Source: Amycolatopsis acididurans (GTDB lineage Bacteria > Actinomycetota > Actinomycetes > Mycobacteriales > Pseudonocardiaceae). From it: a stretch of 51,039 bases of DNA. This document shows positions 1 to 7,727 of this stretch, in pieces (the first letter of the stretch is position 1; every line of letters starts with the position of its first letter). The notes under the pieces are model-generated. The model had not been told where the DNA came from, did no database searches, and worked only from the letters and a program-made list of their open reading frames with translations. Made by a program: the position numbers and the translations under genes. The stretch is from the NCBI RefSeq assembly GCF_012328925.1, contig NZ_JAAXLS010000049.1, positions 1-51,039 of the forward strand. The letters run 5' to 3'.

Positions 1-16
1 GGTGGTGCCGGGTGGG

Positions 17-1312
17 CTAAACGATTCCCCGCGCCACTGACAGCTCCACCAGATCCTGTGGCCGCAGCCGCAGCTGGTTCGCCGTTGCGGGCACCTGGTC
101 GTCGCGCCGTTTGAGGATCGCGGCGGCCGCTTCCGGGGACGTGACCGAGAAGTAGCTGTCCGGCGTCACCCACGTCCGGCCCGGGGCGGCGAAGGCCAGG
201 GCACCGCCCGAACCGCCCTCGCCGATCACCAGCGTCGTCACCGGCACCGACGCGCCTGCGATCGCCCCGAAGAGCTCCGCGATCGACGGGCCCGCGCCCG
301 CACGTTCGGCCGCCGCATCGTTGGCCGCGCCGGGGGTGTCGACCAGCGTGAGCACCGGGATCCGCAACCGGTCCGCGAGCCGCACCAGCCTCGCCGCGGT
401 ACGGAAACCGGACGGCAGCGTCGCCGTCCCGCACTGCGCCGCGTACGCGATCGTCACGCCGCCGCGCGAACCGAACCCGCACCGCACACCCGGGTCCACG
501 CCACCACAACGATCGCCGCTGACGTCGCAGCGCCAGTCGAAATACGCGTCGAGGTAGGCGTCGGCGTGCGGGCGGCCGGGCGCGCGGGCAGCCCGCACCG
601 CGTCCCAGCCGGTCTCCGGCAACGTCTTCGCGCCCAGCGCCGCCGGAGGCTCCGGCGGACGACCGTCGGCACCGGTCAGCAGTTTCAGCCAGCGGGCCAG
701 CTCGTCCGGCAGCCCCGCGGGTTCGACGATCTTGTCGACGTGCCCGGACGCGAACTGCGCCTCCGCGTTGTAGGCGTCGTGGTCGCCGGGCGGGCGCACC
801 CGCGACCCGGCGAACCCGACCTGCGCGCCGGGCAGCGCGAGCACCACGTCCGCACCCGCACCGAGCGTCGCCCACCCGCCGCCGGTCGTCGGGTCGCGCA
901 GCACCGACACCAGCGGCAGGCCGGCCTTGCGCGTCAACGCCAGCTGCGCAGCGATGCGCTGCAGCTGCGACAGCGCCGCCATGCCCTCCTGCATGCGGCT
1001 GCCGCCGGTCGCGACCAGCGACACCACCGGCGTGCCGAGTTCCCGCGCCCTGGTGAACGCCGCTTCCAGCCGGTCGCCGGTACGGCTGCCCAGCGACCCG
1101 CCGAGGAACCCGAACTCGAACGAGACGACCGTCGCCTCGACGTCGCCGATCTTGCCTGCGCCGCAGGCCACCGACTCCCGCTCACCGGTGCGTTCCTGCG
1201 CTCGGCGGCGGGAATCCTCGTAACCGGGCCAGCCGATCGGGTTGTCCACAGTGGACTCCGGAGCGGTAAACTCCGTGAAGCCCGAGCAGATCGAGGCGAT
1301 CAGCTCACGCAC
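17..1312 (-). CDS. Fused acyl-CoA/acetyl-CoA carboxyltransferase (AccD+AccA type)
   Basis: This is a biotin-dependent carboxyltransferase subunit of 431 residues with two crotonase-like halves. The N-terminal half is AccD-like, with a GGSRMQEG oxyanion-type motif near residue 105. The C-terminal half is AccA-like, with VDTPGA and GEGGSGGALA motifs around 325-370. The zinc-finger cysteines of bacterial AccD are absent. It would move CO2 from carboxybiotin to an acyl-CoA, giving malonyl- or methylmalonyl-CoA in the cytoplasm. The GTG start overlaps the matB stop by 8 bp, so the two are translationally coupled and both supply malonyl-CoA-type extender units. No biotin carboxylase or carrier protein is in the window, so partners must be encoded elsewhere. 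The acyl-CoA specificity cannot be read from the sequence. Confidence 0.85.
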   Translation of the reverse strand: MRELIASICSGFTEFTAPESTVDNPIGWPGYEDSRRRAQERTGERESVACGAGKIGDVEATVVSFEFGFLGGSLGSRTGDRLEAAFTRARELGTPVVSLVATGGSRMQEGMAALSQLQRIAAQLALTRKAGLPLVSVLRDPTTGGGWATLGAGADVVLALPGAQVGFAGSRVRPPGDHDAYNAEAQFASGHVDKIVEPAGLPDELARWLKLLTGADGRPPEPPAALGAKTLPETGWDAVRAARAPGRPHADAYLDAYFDWRCDVSGDRCGGVDPGVRCGFGSRGGVTIAYAAQCGTATLPSGFRTAARLVRLADRLRIPVLTLVDTPGAANDAAAERAGAGPSIAELFGAIAGASVPVTTLVIGEGGSGGALAFAAPGRTWVTPDSYFSVTSPEAAAAILKRRDDQVPATANQLRLRPQDLVELSVARGIV

Positions 1313-2729
1313 CGAGGGCCCGCTTCATCACCTTGCCCATATCGTTGCGCGGCAGCGCATCCAGGAACCGCACCACGCGCGGGCGCTTGTGCGGGGCCAG
1401 CAGCCGCGCGACGTGGTCGGCCAGCTCCTGCTCCGCGGGCGGTTCACCGGAGGGCACGATCCACGCCACGATGCGCTCGCCGAGATCCGGGTCCGGCTCG
1501 CCGGTGACCGCGGCCTCGGCGACGCCGGGATGCTCCAGCAACGCGTTCTCGATCTCGCCCGCGCCGATCTTGTAGCCGCCGCTCTTGATCAGGTCGGTGG
1601 CCTTGCGGCCGACGATCCGGTAGTACCCGTCCTCGTCGCGCACCGCCATGTCGCCCGTGCGGAACCACCCATCGACGAACACCTCCGCGGTGGCGTCGGG
1701 ACGGTTGAGGTACTCGGTGAACAGGTTCGGCCCGCGCACATGGATCTCACCGACCGTCTCGGTCTGCTCGATCGGCACACCGGCCTCGTCCACGAGCCGC
1801 ACCTCGACGCCCCGCAGCGGCACCCCGACGGTGCCGGGTTTGCGCTCGCCGTCCGCGCGGACGCTCGTGTTCATCAGGGTCTCGGTCATGCCGTAGCGCT
1901 CGACCACCCGCTGCCCGGTGGCGGCGGTGATGCGCTGATGGTCGTGCACGGGCAGCGCCGCCGACCCCGACACGAGCAGCCGCGCCTGCCCGAAAGCCTT
2001 GGCCAGCTCGGGCTTTTCGGCGACCTCGCCGGCGACGCGGTGATACATCGTCGGCACGCCGAACATCATCGTCGCCCCGCCGGCCAGCTCGTGCGCCGCG
2101 GCCTCGACGGAGAACCGGCCGAGATGGCGGACGCTGCCGCCGCGCCGCAGCGGGCCCAGGATGCCGAGGATCAGCCCGTGCACGTGGAACAGCGGCAGGC
2201 CGTGCACCAGCACGTCCTCGCTCGTCCACTCCCAGGCGTCCTCCAGGGCGTCGAGCGTGCTGGAAATCGCCCGGCGGGGGAGCACCACGCCCTTGGGCGG
2301 GCCCGTGGTGCCCGAGGTGTAGACGATGAACGCGGGTGCCTCCGGCGAGGGCTCGGCAGGCAGCTCGCCCCCGGTTCCGGTGAGCTGAATGTCCTTGCGG
2401 GGCAACGCGTTCAGAGCCGCGGGCAGCTCCGCGCCGGCTTCGGCGAGCACGAGCGAGGGGGCGCTGTCGGAGACGATGTGCCCCAGTTCGCGCTCGCCGA
2501 TCTTGGGGTTGACCGGAACCACCGGCACCCCGGCGAGCAGCGCGCCGACCACGGCGACGCTGGTGTGGATCGTGGGCGTGGCCCACACCGCGACCCGGCC
2601 CGGCGGCAGGTCACGCGCGAGGGTGCCGGCCGCCGCGGCGAGTTCGGCGTAGGTCAGCGTGGCGTCCGGGAAGCGCAGCGCTTCCTTGCCGGGCGGGGTC
2701 TCGAGCGCGGGGAACAACCGATCTGCCAC
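1305..2729 (-). CDS. matB: Malonyl-CoA synthetase (MatB-type acyl-CoA ligase)
   Basis: An ANL-superfamily adenylate-forming ligase of 474 residues that activates malonate, and often methylmalonate, with ATP and CoA. The P-loop-like YTSGTTGPPKG lies near 137-147, YGMTET near 278, and the hinge with GRKATDLIKSGGYKIGAGEI near 378-398. The C-terminal catalytic lysine sits in NDMGKVMKRAL at the end. From memory, the whole sequence closely resembles the characterised Streptomyces coelicolor MatB, including its short length compared with about 550 residues for typical acyl-CoA ligases. The start is GTG. The divergent FadR-type gene and the palindrome at 2756-2772 suggest local repression. Product: malonyl-CoA for fatty acid or polyketide synthesis. 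Confidence 0.9.
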   Translation of the reverse strand: MADRLFPALETPPGKEALRFPDATLTYAELAAAAGTLARDLPPGRVAVWATPTIHTSVAVVGALLAGVPVVPVNPKIGERELGHIVSDSAPSLVLAEAGAELPAALNALPRKDIQLTGTGGELPAEPSPEAPAFIVYTSGTTGPPKGVVLPRRAISSTLDALEDAWEWTSEDVLVHGLPLFHVHGLILGILGPLRRGGSVRHLGRFSVEAAAHELAGGATMMFGVPTMYHRVAGEVAEKPELAKAFGQARLLVSGSAALPVHDHQRITAATGQRVVERYGMTETLMNTSVRADGERKPGTVGVPLRGVEVRLVDEAGVPIEQTETVGEIHVRGPNLFTEYLNRPDATAEVFVDGWFRTGDMAVRDEDGYYRIVGRKATDLIKSGGYKIGAGEIENALLEHPGVAEAAVTGEPDPDLGERIVAWIVPSGEPPAEQELADHVARLLAPHKRPRVVRFLDALPRNDMGKVMKRALGA

Positions 2730-2755
2730 GCCGTGCCTCCTCGAACTCAGTGGCT

Positions 2756-2772
2756 AAGTGGCTGAACCACTT
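2756..2772. promoter_or_regulatory. Operator-like palindrome between matB and gntR
   Basis: AAGTGG-N5-CCACTT is a perfect 6-bp inverted repeat with a 5-bp spacer. A further AGTGGCTA half-site lies immediately to the left (2749-2756). It sits 27 bp upstream of the matB GTG and 28 bp upstream of the chosen gntR GTG. The core TGG-N5-CCA has the symmetry typical of FadR-subfamily GntR operators. Binding by the adjacent regulator is inferred. Confidence 0.6.
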
Positions 2773-2800
2773 TGCGGCGAATTGCCGTACCCTGTCAAGC

Positions 2801-3502
2801 GTGTCCGACGCGCTGCGCCCGATGAGCCGAACGCGCCTCTACGAACAGGTGCTCGCCCGGCTGCGGGCGTACGTGTCCGACAACGGCCTGCGCGCGGGCG
2901 ACCGGCTGCCCGCCGAACGTGACCTCGCGGCACGGCTCGGGGTGAGCCGCGCGTCGGTGAAGCAGGCCATCGTGGTGCTGGAGGTGCAGGGGCTGGTCGA
3001 GGCCCGGCACGGCGGCGGCACCTACCTGGTGCGGGACTCGCTGGACGCCGAGCCCGTCGAAGAGCTGGTCGAGCGGCGGCAGCGGCTGCCCGACGTGCTC
3101 GACGCGCGCGAGGCGCTGGAGACCAAGCTCGCCGAACTCGCCGCGCTCCGGCGCACGGACGAGGACGTGCGGACGCTGGAGGACGCGCTGGCCCACATGG
3201 CCTCGGAGATCGCCTCCGGCGGCGAGGGCGCCGAAGGCGACCGGCGGTTCCACGCGGCGGTGACCGCGGCCGCGCACAGCGCGCTGCTGGCGCAGTTCAT
3301 GCGGTCGATCGCCGAGCAGATCACCGAAAGCCGCACCGAATCGCTGCGCCAGCCGGGACGGCCGCGCGGTTCGCTGGAGCAGCACCACCGGATCCTGGAC
3401 GCGATCAAGGCGGGCGAGCCCCGCGCCGCCGCCACCGCGATGCGCCGCCACCTGCGCACGGTCGCCAAGGTCCGCCTCCTGACCTGGATGCCGCAAGACT
3501 GA
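2801..3502 (+). CDS. GntR-family regulator, FadR subfamily
   Basis: About 233 residues. The N-terminal winged helix-turn-helix contains the GntR signature (RLPAERDLAARLGVSRASV, then GLVEARHGGGTYL). An all-helical FCD effector domain follows, with several His/Arg/Asp residues suited to a metal-bound carboxylate ligand. The GTG start at 2801 is preferred over the ATG at 2750, because the longer form would run the coding region through the palindrome at 2756-2772. It is divergent from matB and therefore probably represses matB and the carboxyltransferase. Malonate or a related acid is a plausible effector, by context only. It is followed 58 bp later by tsaB, which looks like a separate transcription unit. 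Confidence 0.85.
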   Translation: MSDALRPMSRTRLYEQVLARLRAYVSDNGLRAGDRLPAERDLAARLGVSRASVKQAIVVLEVQGLVEARHGGGTYLVRDSLDAEPVEELVERRQRLPDVLDAREALETKLAELAALRRTDEDVRTLEDALAHMASEIASGGEGAEGDRRFHAAVTAAAHSALLAQFMRSIAEQITESRTESLRQPGRPRGSLEQHHRILDAIKAGEPRAAATAMRRHLRTVAKVRLLTWMPQD

Positions 3503-3560
3503 CGGCAAGCGACCGACGCCGCTGAACTCGGCGTTCGCGGGCTCGGTATCCTGGGAAATC

Positions 3561-4217
3561 GTGCTGGTTCTCGCCATTGACACCTCGACGCCCGCGGTCA
3601 CCGCGGGGGTGGCGACGCTGGCGGGTACCGAGGTCACCGTGCTCGCCGAGCGCGTCACGCTGAACCCCCGCGCCCACGGCGAGCTGATCACTCCCCACGT
3701 GCTGGACGCGGCACGGGAAGCCGACGTCACGCTGCGCGGGCTCGACGCAATCGTTTGCGGTGTCGGTCCCGGCCCGTTCACCGGCCTGCGCGCCGGTATG
3801 GCCACCGCAGCCGCGCTGGGGCACGGCCTCGCCCTCAACGTCTATCCCGTATGCGGCCTCGACGCCATCGCCGCCGAGGTCGGCTCCGCCGAGCCGTTCG
3901 CCGTCGTCACCGACGCGCGCCGCAAGGAGATCTACTGGGCCGCCTACTCGGCCGACGGGTCGCGTCAGGACGGGCCGCACGTCGAGGCGCCGCGTGAGCT
4001 GGGGTACGCGCTCGCCGCGGGCGACGGCGCCCGGCTGTACGAGGACAGGCTCGGTGCCCGCGTCGTCGAGCCGTACTACCCGGCGACGAAGGGCCTGGTC
4101 ACGGCCGCCGCGTCCGTGCTGACCGCGGGCGAGCCGCCCGCCCCGCTGACCCCGCTCTACCTCCGCCGTCCCGACGCGACCGAGCCGGGCGCGCGCAAGC
4201 GGGTGACCGTGTCGTGA
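3561..4217 (+). CDS. tsaB: tRNA t6A synthesis protein TsaB
   Basis: 218 residues, ASKHA fold. The N-terminal LAIDTSTPA (residues 4-12) and GPGPFTGLRAG (69-79) are the TsaB signatures. TsaB is the catalytically inactive partner that binds TsaD and, with TsaE, forms the complex transferring threonylcarbamoyl to A37 of ANN-decoding tRNAs. The start is GTG. It overlaps rimI by 4 bp (GTGA), giving a coupled tsaB-rimI-tsaD operon. In many actinobacteria tsaE lies just upstream of tsaB; here a GntR gene occupies that place and tsaE is not in the window. Confidence 0.95.
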   Translation: MLVLAIDTSTPAVTAGVATLAGTEVTVLAERVTLNPRAHGELITPHVLDAAREADVTLRGLDAIVCGVGPGPFTGLRAGMATAAALGHGLALNVYPVCGLDAIAAEVGSAEPFAVVTDARRKEIYWAAYSADGSRQDGPHVEAPRELGYALAAGDGARLYEDRLGARVVEPYYPATKGLVTAAASVLTAGEPPAPLTPLYLRRPDATEPGARKRVTVS

Positions 4218-4684
4218 AGCTCGCTCCGCTCCGCCGCAAGGACATCGCGCGCTGCGTCGAGATCGAAAAGCAGCTCTTCGCCGGCGACGACCCGTGGAGC
4301 GCCCGCGCGTTCCACTCCGAACTGGACGCCGGCGGCTACTACCTCGGCGCATACGACGACGAGGACCGCCTGGTCGGCTACGCGGGCCTGGTCAGCGTCG
4401 GCCGCCCCGGCGATTTCGAGTCCAGCGTCCACACGATCGGTGTCGACGAGGCCTACCAGGGGCAGGGTGTGGGCACCGCGCTGCTGCGTGCGCTGCTCGC
4501 GCAGGCCGACGAGCTGAACGCGCCCGTCTTCCTCGAGGTGCGCACCGACAACGACCGCGCGGTCGGGCTGTACGAGCGCCACGGCTTCACGCGCATCGGC
4601 GTGCGCAAGCGGTATTACCAGCCCTCGGGCGCCGACGCCTACACCATGAAACGGCCCGCCCGCACCGCACAGGAGGTGCGCTGA
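4214..4684 (+). CDS. rimI: Ribosomal protein/N-alpha acetyltransferase RimI
   Basis: 156-residue GNAT acetyltransferase. The acetyl-CoA pyrophosphate-binding loop QGQGVG is at residues 82-87. NDRAVGLYERHGF in the second half, followed by RKRYYQP, is the RimI signature. It acetylates the N-terminus of ribosomal protein S18 in E. coli; actinobacterial RimI enzymes can be broader. It overlaps tsaB by 4 bp and its stop directly abuts the tsaD ATG, so all three are probably one mRNA. Confidence 0.92.
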   Translation: MKLAPLRRKDIARCVEIEKQLFAGDDPWSARAFHSELDAGGYYLGAYDDEDRLVGYAGLVSVGRPGDFESSVHTIGVDEAYQGQGVGTALLRALLAQADELNAPVFLEVRTDNDRAVGLYERHGFTRIGVRKRYYQPSGADAYTMKRPARTAQEVR

Positions 4685-5731
4685 ATGTCCCGCATCATCC
4701 TCGGCATCGAAAGCTCCTGCGACGAGACCGGCTTCGGTCTCGTCCGCCTCGACGACGACGGCACGGTCGAGCTGCTCGCCGACGAGGTCGCCTCCAGCGT
4801 CGAGCAGCACGCCCGGTTCGGCGGGGTCGTGCCCGAGGTCGCCAGCCGCGCCCACCTGGAGGCGCTGGTGCCCACGGCCGACCGGGCCTTCGAGTCCGCG
4901 GGCCTGAAACTGTCCGATGTGGACGCCATCGCGGTCACCGCGGGTCCTGGTCTCGCGGGTGCGCTGCTGGTCGGCGTGTCGGCGGCCAAGGCCTACGCGG
5001 CAGCGCTGGACGTGCCGCTGTACGGGGTCAACCACCTCGCCGGGCACATCGCCGTGGACACGCTCCAGCACGGGCCGTTGCCGAAGCCGTGCCTGGCCCT
5101 TTTGGTGTCCGGCGGGCATTCGCAGCTGCTGAAGGTCGACGACATCGCCACCAGCATCACCGAGCTCGGATCCACTGTGGACGATGCTGCCGGTGAGGCC
5201 TACGACAAGGTCGCGCGCGTGCTCGGCCTGCCCTACCCCGGCGGCCCGCCGATCGACAAGGCGGCCAAGCAGGGCAACGGATGCGCGATCGCGTTCCCGC
5301 GCGGAATGACCGGGCCGCGCGATGCGAAGTACGATTTTTCCTTCTCCGGCCTGAAAACCGCGGTCGCGCGGTGGGTCGAGGAGGTCGAGCGGCGCGGCGA
5401 GGAGATCCCCGTCAACGACGTCGCGGCCTCGTTCCAGGAGGCGGTCGCGGACGTGCTGACCGCGAAGGCGGTGCGGGCCGCCCGCGAGCTGGAGATCGGC
5501 ACACTGGTGATCTCCGGCGGCGTCGCGGCGAATTCGCGGCTGTCCGAACTGGCGCGGGAACGTTGTGCCGAGGCGGGTATCGAACTGCGCGTGCCCCGGC
5601 CACGCCTGTGCACCGACAACGGGGCGATGATCGCCGCGCTGGGTGCGCACGTGGTCGCGGCCGGGGTGAGTCAGTCCGCTTTGGACATCTCGGCCAACCC
5701 TGCGCTGCCGGTGGACGTCATCTCGCTCTAG
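4685..5731 (+). CDS. tsaD: tRNA N6-adenosine threonylcarbamoyltransferase TsaD
   Basis: 348 residues, the usual length. It has GIESSCDETG at 7-16, the metal-binding pair in NHLAGH (His117, His121) and the third ligand Asp in CTDNGAM near residue 311. It catalyses the last step of t6A formation using threonylcarbamoyl-AMP and Fe/Zn. The ATG abuts the rimI stop. Its TAG overlaps the TAG of the convergent amidase gene in a CTAG tetranucleotide, so there is no intergenic terminator between the two. Confidence 0.96.
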   Translation: MSRIILGIESSCDETGFGLVRLDDDGTVELLADEVASSVEQHARFGGVVPEVASRAHLEALVPTADRAFESAGLKLSDVDAIAVTAGPGLAGALLVGVSAAKAYAAALDVPLYGVNHLAGHIAVDTLQHGPLPKPCLALLVSGGHSQLLKVDDIATSITELGSTVDDAAGEAYDKVARVLGLPYPGGPPIDKAAKQGNGCAIAFPRGMTGPRDAKYDFSFSGLKTAVARWVEEVERRGEEIPVNDVAASFQEAVADVLTAKAVRAARELEIGTLVISGGVAANSRLSELARERCAEAGIELRVPRPRLCTDNGAMIAALGAHVVAAGVSQSALDISANPALPVDVISL

Positions 5732-7647
5732 GGAAGCCCCAGCACCACGTCGTCCAGCTTCACGAACGCCGCCCGGTGCCCGAACTGGATCTGCACGTAC
5801 CGCGTTTCGCCGCGCACCACGACGTGCTTCGAGGCGTCGAACGTGGTGGCCCAGTAGTACTCCGAGGGCAGGGTCGGCCCCGCCACGTACTTCTGCCCGG
5901 CGAGCAGGGAGTGCTGCAGCGGCACGAGCTCCTGTGGTGTGATGCCCTCGGGATAGGCCCCGGCCTCGGGATACGCCCGCCCATACACCGGAATCGACGT
6001 CACGCCCGGCTTCGGGGTGACGACCTGCCCCAGCGCGGGCTGCGCGGCCGGTGCGCTCGCCGGGTTGTGGAACCAGCCCACCTGGCCCAGGAACCAGATC
6101 GCCGTCCAGTCGCCCCGGACCTCCGCGACCGCGTAGCGCTGACCGGCCGATACCCGGCTGCCGACGTCGGAGATATCCATTGTGGACGGCGAACCGCCGG
6201 GGTGCAGGCCCGGATCGGGCAGCAGCGGCGCGTCCACGCGCGGTTCGCTGCGCAGGACGACCGCCGAGGAACCCCGCAGCGTGCAGGCCGTGCCCGCGGA
6301 CTCGCACCCGGTGAACGCGGGCCGGTTGGCGGCGAAATCGGGGTTGATCGTGACGAGACCGGTCGCACGCGTGGCCCACGACTTCAGCGGCGCGCCCATC
6401 AGCTCGAAGTAGTGCGCCCAGTCCCAGTACGGACCCGGGTCCCAGTGCATCCCGGCCACCGTGTCCGGGGTGGTGCCCGGCACGTTGTCATGGCCGAGGA
6501 TGTGGTCGCGGTCCAGCGGAATCCCGAACCTGTCCGCCAGGTAGCGCACGAGTTTCGCGGACGTGCGGTACACCGCCTCGGTGTACCAGGTGCCTTGTGC
6601 CGCGAACCCCTCGTGCTCCACACCGATCGATTTCGCGTTGACGTACCAGTTTCCGGCGTGCCAGCCGACATCCTTGGTGAGGACGTGCTGCGCGATGTGC
6701 CCGTCGGTGGAGCGCAGTGTGTAGTGCCACGCCAGGTAGGTCGGGTCCTGCACGAGCCCGATCGCCGCGTCGTAGGTGCATTCGGTGTCGTGGATGACGA
6801 TGTGCGTGATGCGCTGGCCGCGCGGCCGTTCCGCCTTGTCGTGGTTGCCGTAGCCGCCCTCGATCTCCTGGTACGGCGCGGGAATCCACTCCGCCGACAG
6901 CTCCGTGGGCGCCTCGACGCCGCCGCGTTGCCCGGCGGGCAGGTCCAGCGAGCGCAGCTGCGTGCGCCGCGGCTGGACACCGGGCCGGGCGTCCAGCCGC
7001 ACCGCCTGCCCGTCGTCGGTGATCCGGCTCGCGCCGCCGGAGATCGTGCCGAACACCTCGTCCGCGAAGAACGCCGCGGCGGTGGAGTCCGAGGCGCCGC
7101 TGTAGCGGGCCACCGCGCCGTACCAGTCCGCCGGATCGCTGCTGTCGATACGGAGTTCTCGTTGGTAGTGCGCGAGAACCGCCGCGCCGCCCCGGATGTT
7201 CTGCACCGGATCGGTGCGCAGCGATTCGGGTGTGGCGTGCGTCAGTTCGGCCGCAAGATCGACGGTCTGCAGCGACGGGACCGCGGCCGCGGCCTCCGGC
7301 GCCCGAACGGTCAGCGGTGTGCGTGCCGTGTCGCCGCGCGGGTCCTCTGCGCCCTTGTCGTGGTGGCTGCCGCCGCCCGCGACCGTGCGCAGATCGGTCA
7401 GGTGCATCGGGCCGAACCCGGCGCCGGTGCTCGGTGTGCCCGCGTTGTAGTCCCAGCGGGACTTGAGGTAGGAAACGGCCAGCAGCACGGGTTCGGGCAC
7501 GGCGAACTCCTCGGCCGCCGCCGCGAACGCGCGCTGCCGGGCCCCGCCCGCGGTACCGGCGAGCGCCCGGCCCGGTGTCGTGACGGTCAGGCCCGCTGTC
7601 CCGGCGGCCAGTGCGCGCAACGCGTTGCGGCGCGTGAACGGGTTCAT
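5728..7647 (-). CDS. Exported N-acetylmuramoyl-L-alanine amidase
   Basis: About 639 residues from the ATG at 7647, chosen because a GAGGAGA ribosome site lies 4-6 bases upstream and the protein then begins with a twin-arginine-like leader (TRRNALRALAAG). Residues 35-230 resemble a helical lysozyme/transglycosylase-like segment (SGAS, GAGFGPMHL), which is uncertain. The central Amidase_2 domain (about 275-425) carries IVIHDTE, GWHAGN, ILGHDNVPG and MHWDPGPYW, covering the expected zinc ligands. The C-terminus holds SH3-like stretches probably used for wall binding. It would cleave the lactyl-peptide bond of peptidoglycan outside the membrane. It is an insertion between tsaD and groES compared with the usual actinobacterial order. 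Confidence 0.85.
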   Translation of the reverse strand: MNPFTRRNALRALAAGTAGLTVTTPGRALAGTAGGARQRAFAAAAEEFAVPEPVLLAVSYLKSRWDYNAGTPSTGAGFGPMHLTDLRTVAGGGSHHDKGAEDPRGDTARTPLTVRAPEAAAAVPSLQTVDLAAELTHATPESLRTDPVQNIRGGAAVLAHYQRELRIDSSDPADWYGAVARYSGASDSTAAAFFADEVFGTISGGASRITDDGQAVRLDARPGVQPRRTQLRSLDLPAGQRGGVEAPTELSAEWIPAPYQEIEGGYGNHDKAERPRGQRITHIVIHDTECTYDAAIGLVQDPTYLAWHYTLRSTDGHIAQHVLTKDVGWHAGNWYVNAKSIGVEHEGFAAQGTWYTEAVYRTSAKLVRYLADRFGIPLDRDHILGHDNVPGTTPDTVAGMHWDPGPYWDWAHYFELMGAPLKSWATRATGLVTINPDFAANRPAFTGCESAGTACTLRGSSAVVLRSEPRVDAPLLPDPGLHPGGSPSTMDISDVGSRVSAGQRYAVAEVRGDWTAIWFLGQVGWFHNPASAPAAQPALGQVVTPKPGVTSIPVYGRAYPEAGAYPEGITPQELVPLQHSLLAGQKYVAGPTLPSEYYWATTFDASKHVVVRGETRYVQIQFGHRAAFVKLDDVVLGLP

Positions 7648-7727
7648 CAAGTCTCCTCGCGTGCGGACGACGGGAGGAAACCTACAACCTGTCCGGGATG
7701 TGCGGTACATTCTGTCGTTCGTTGGTG

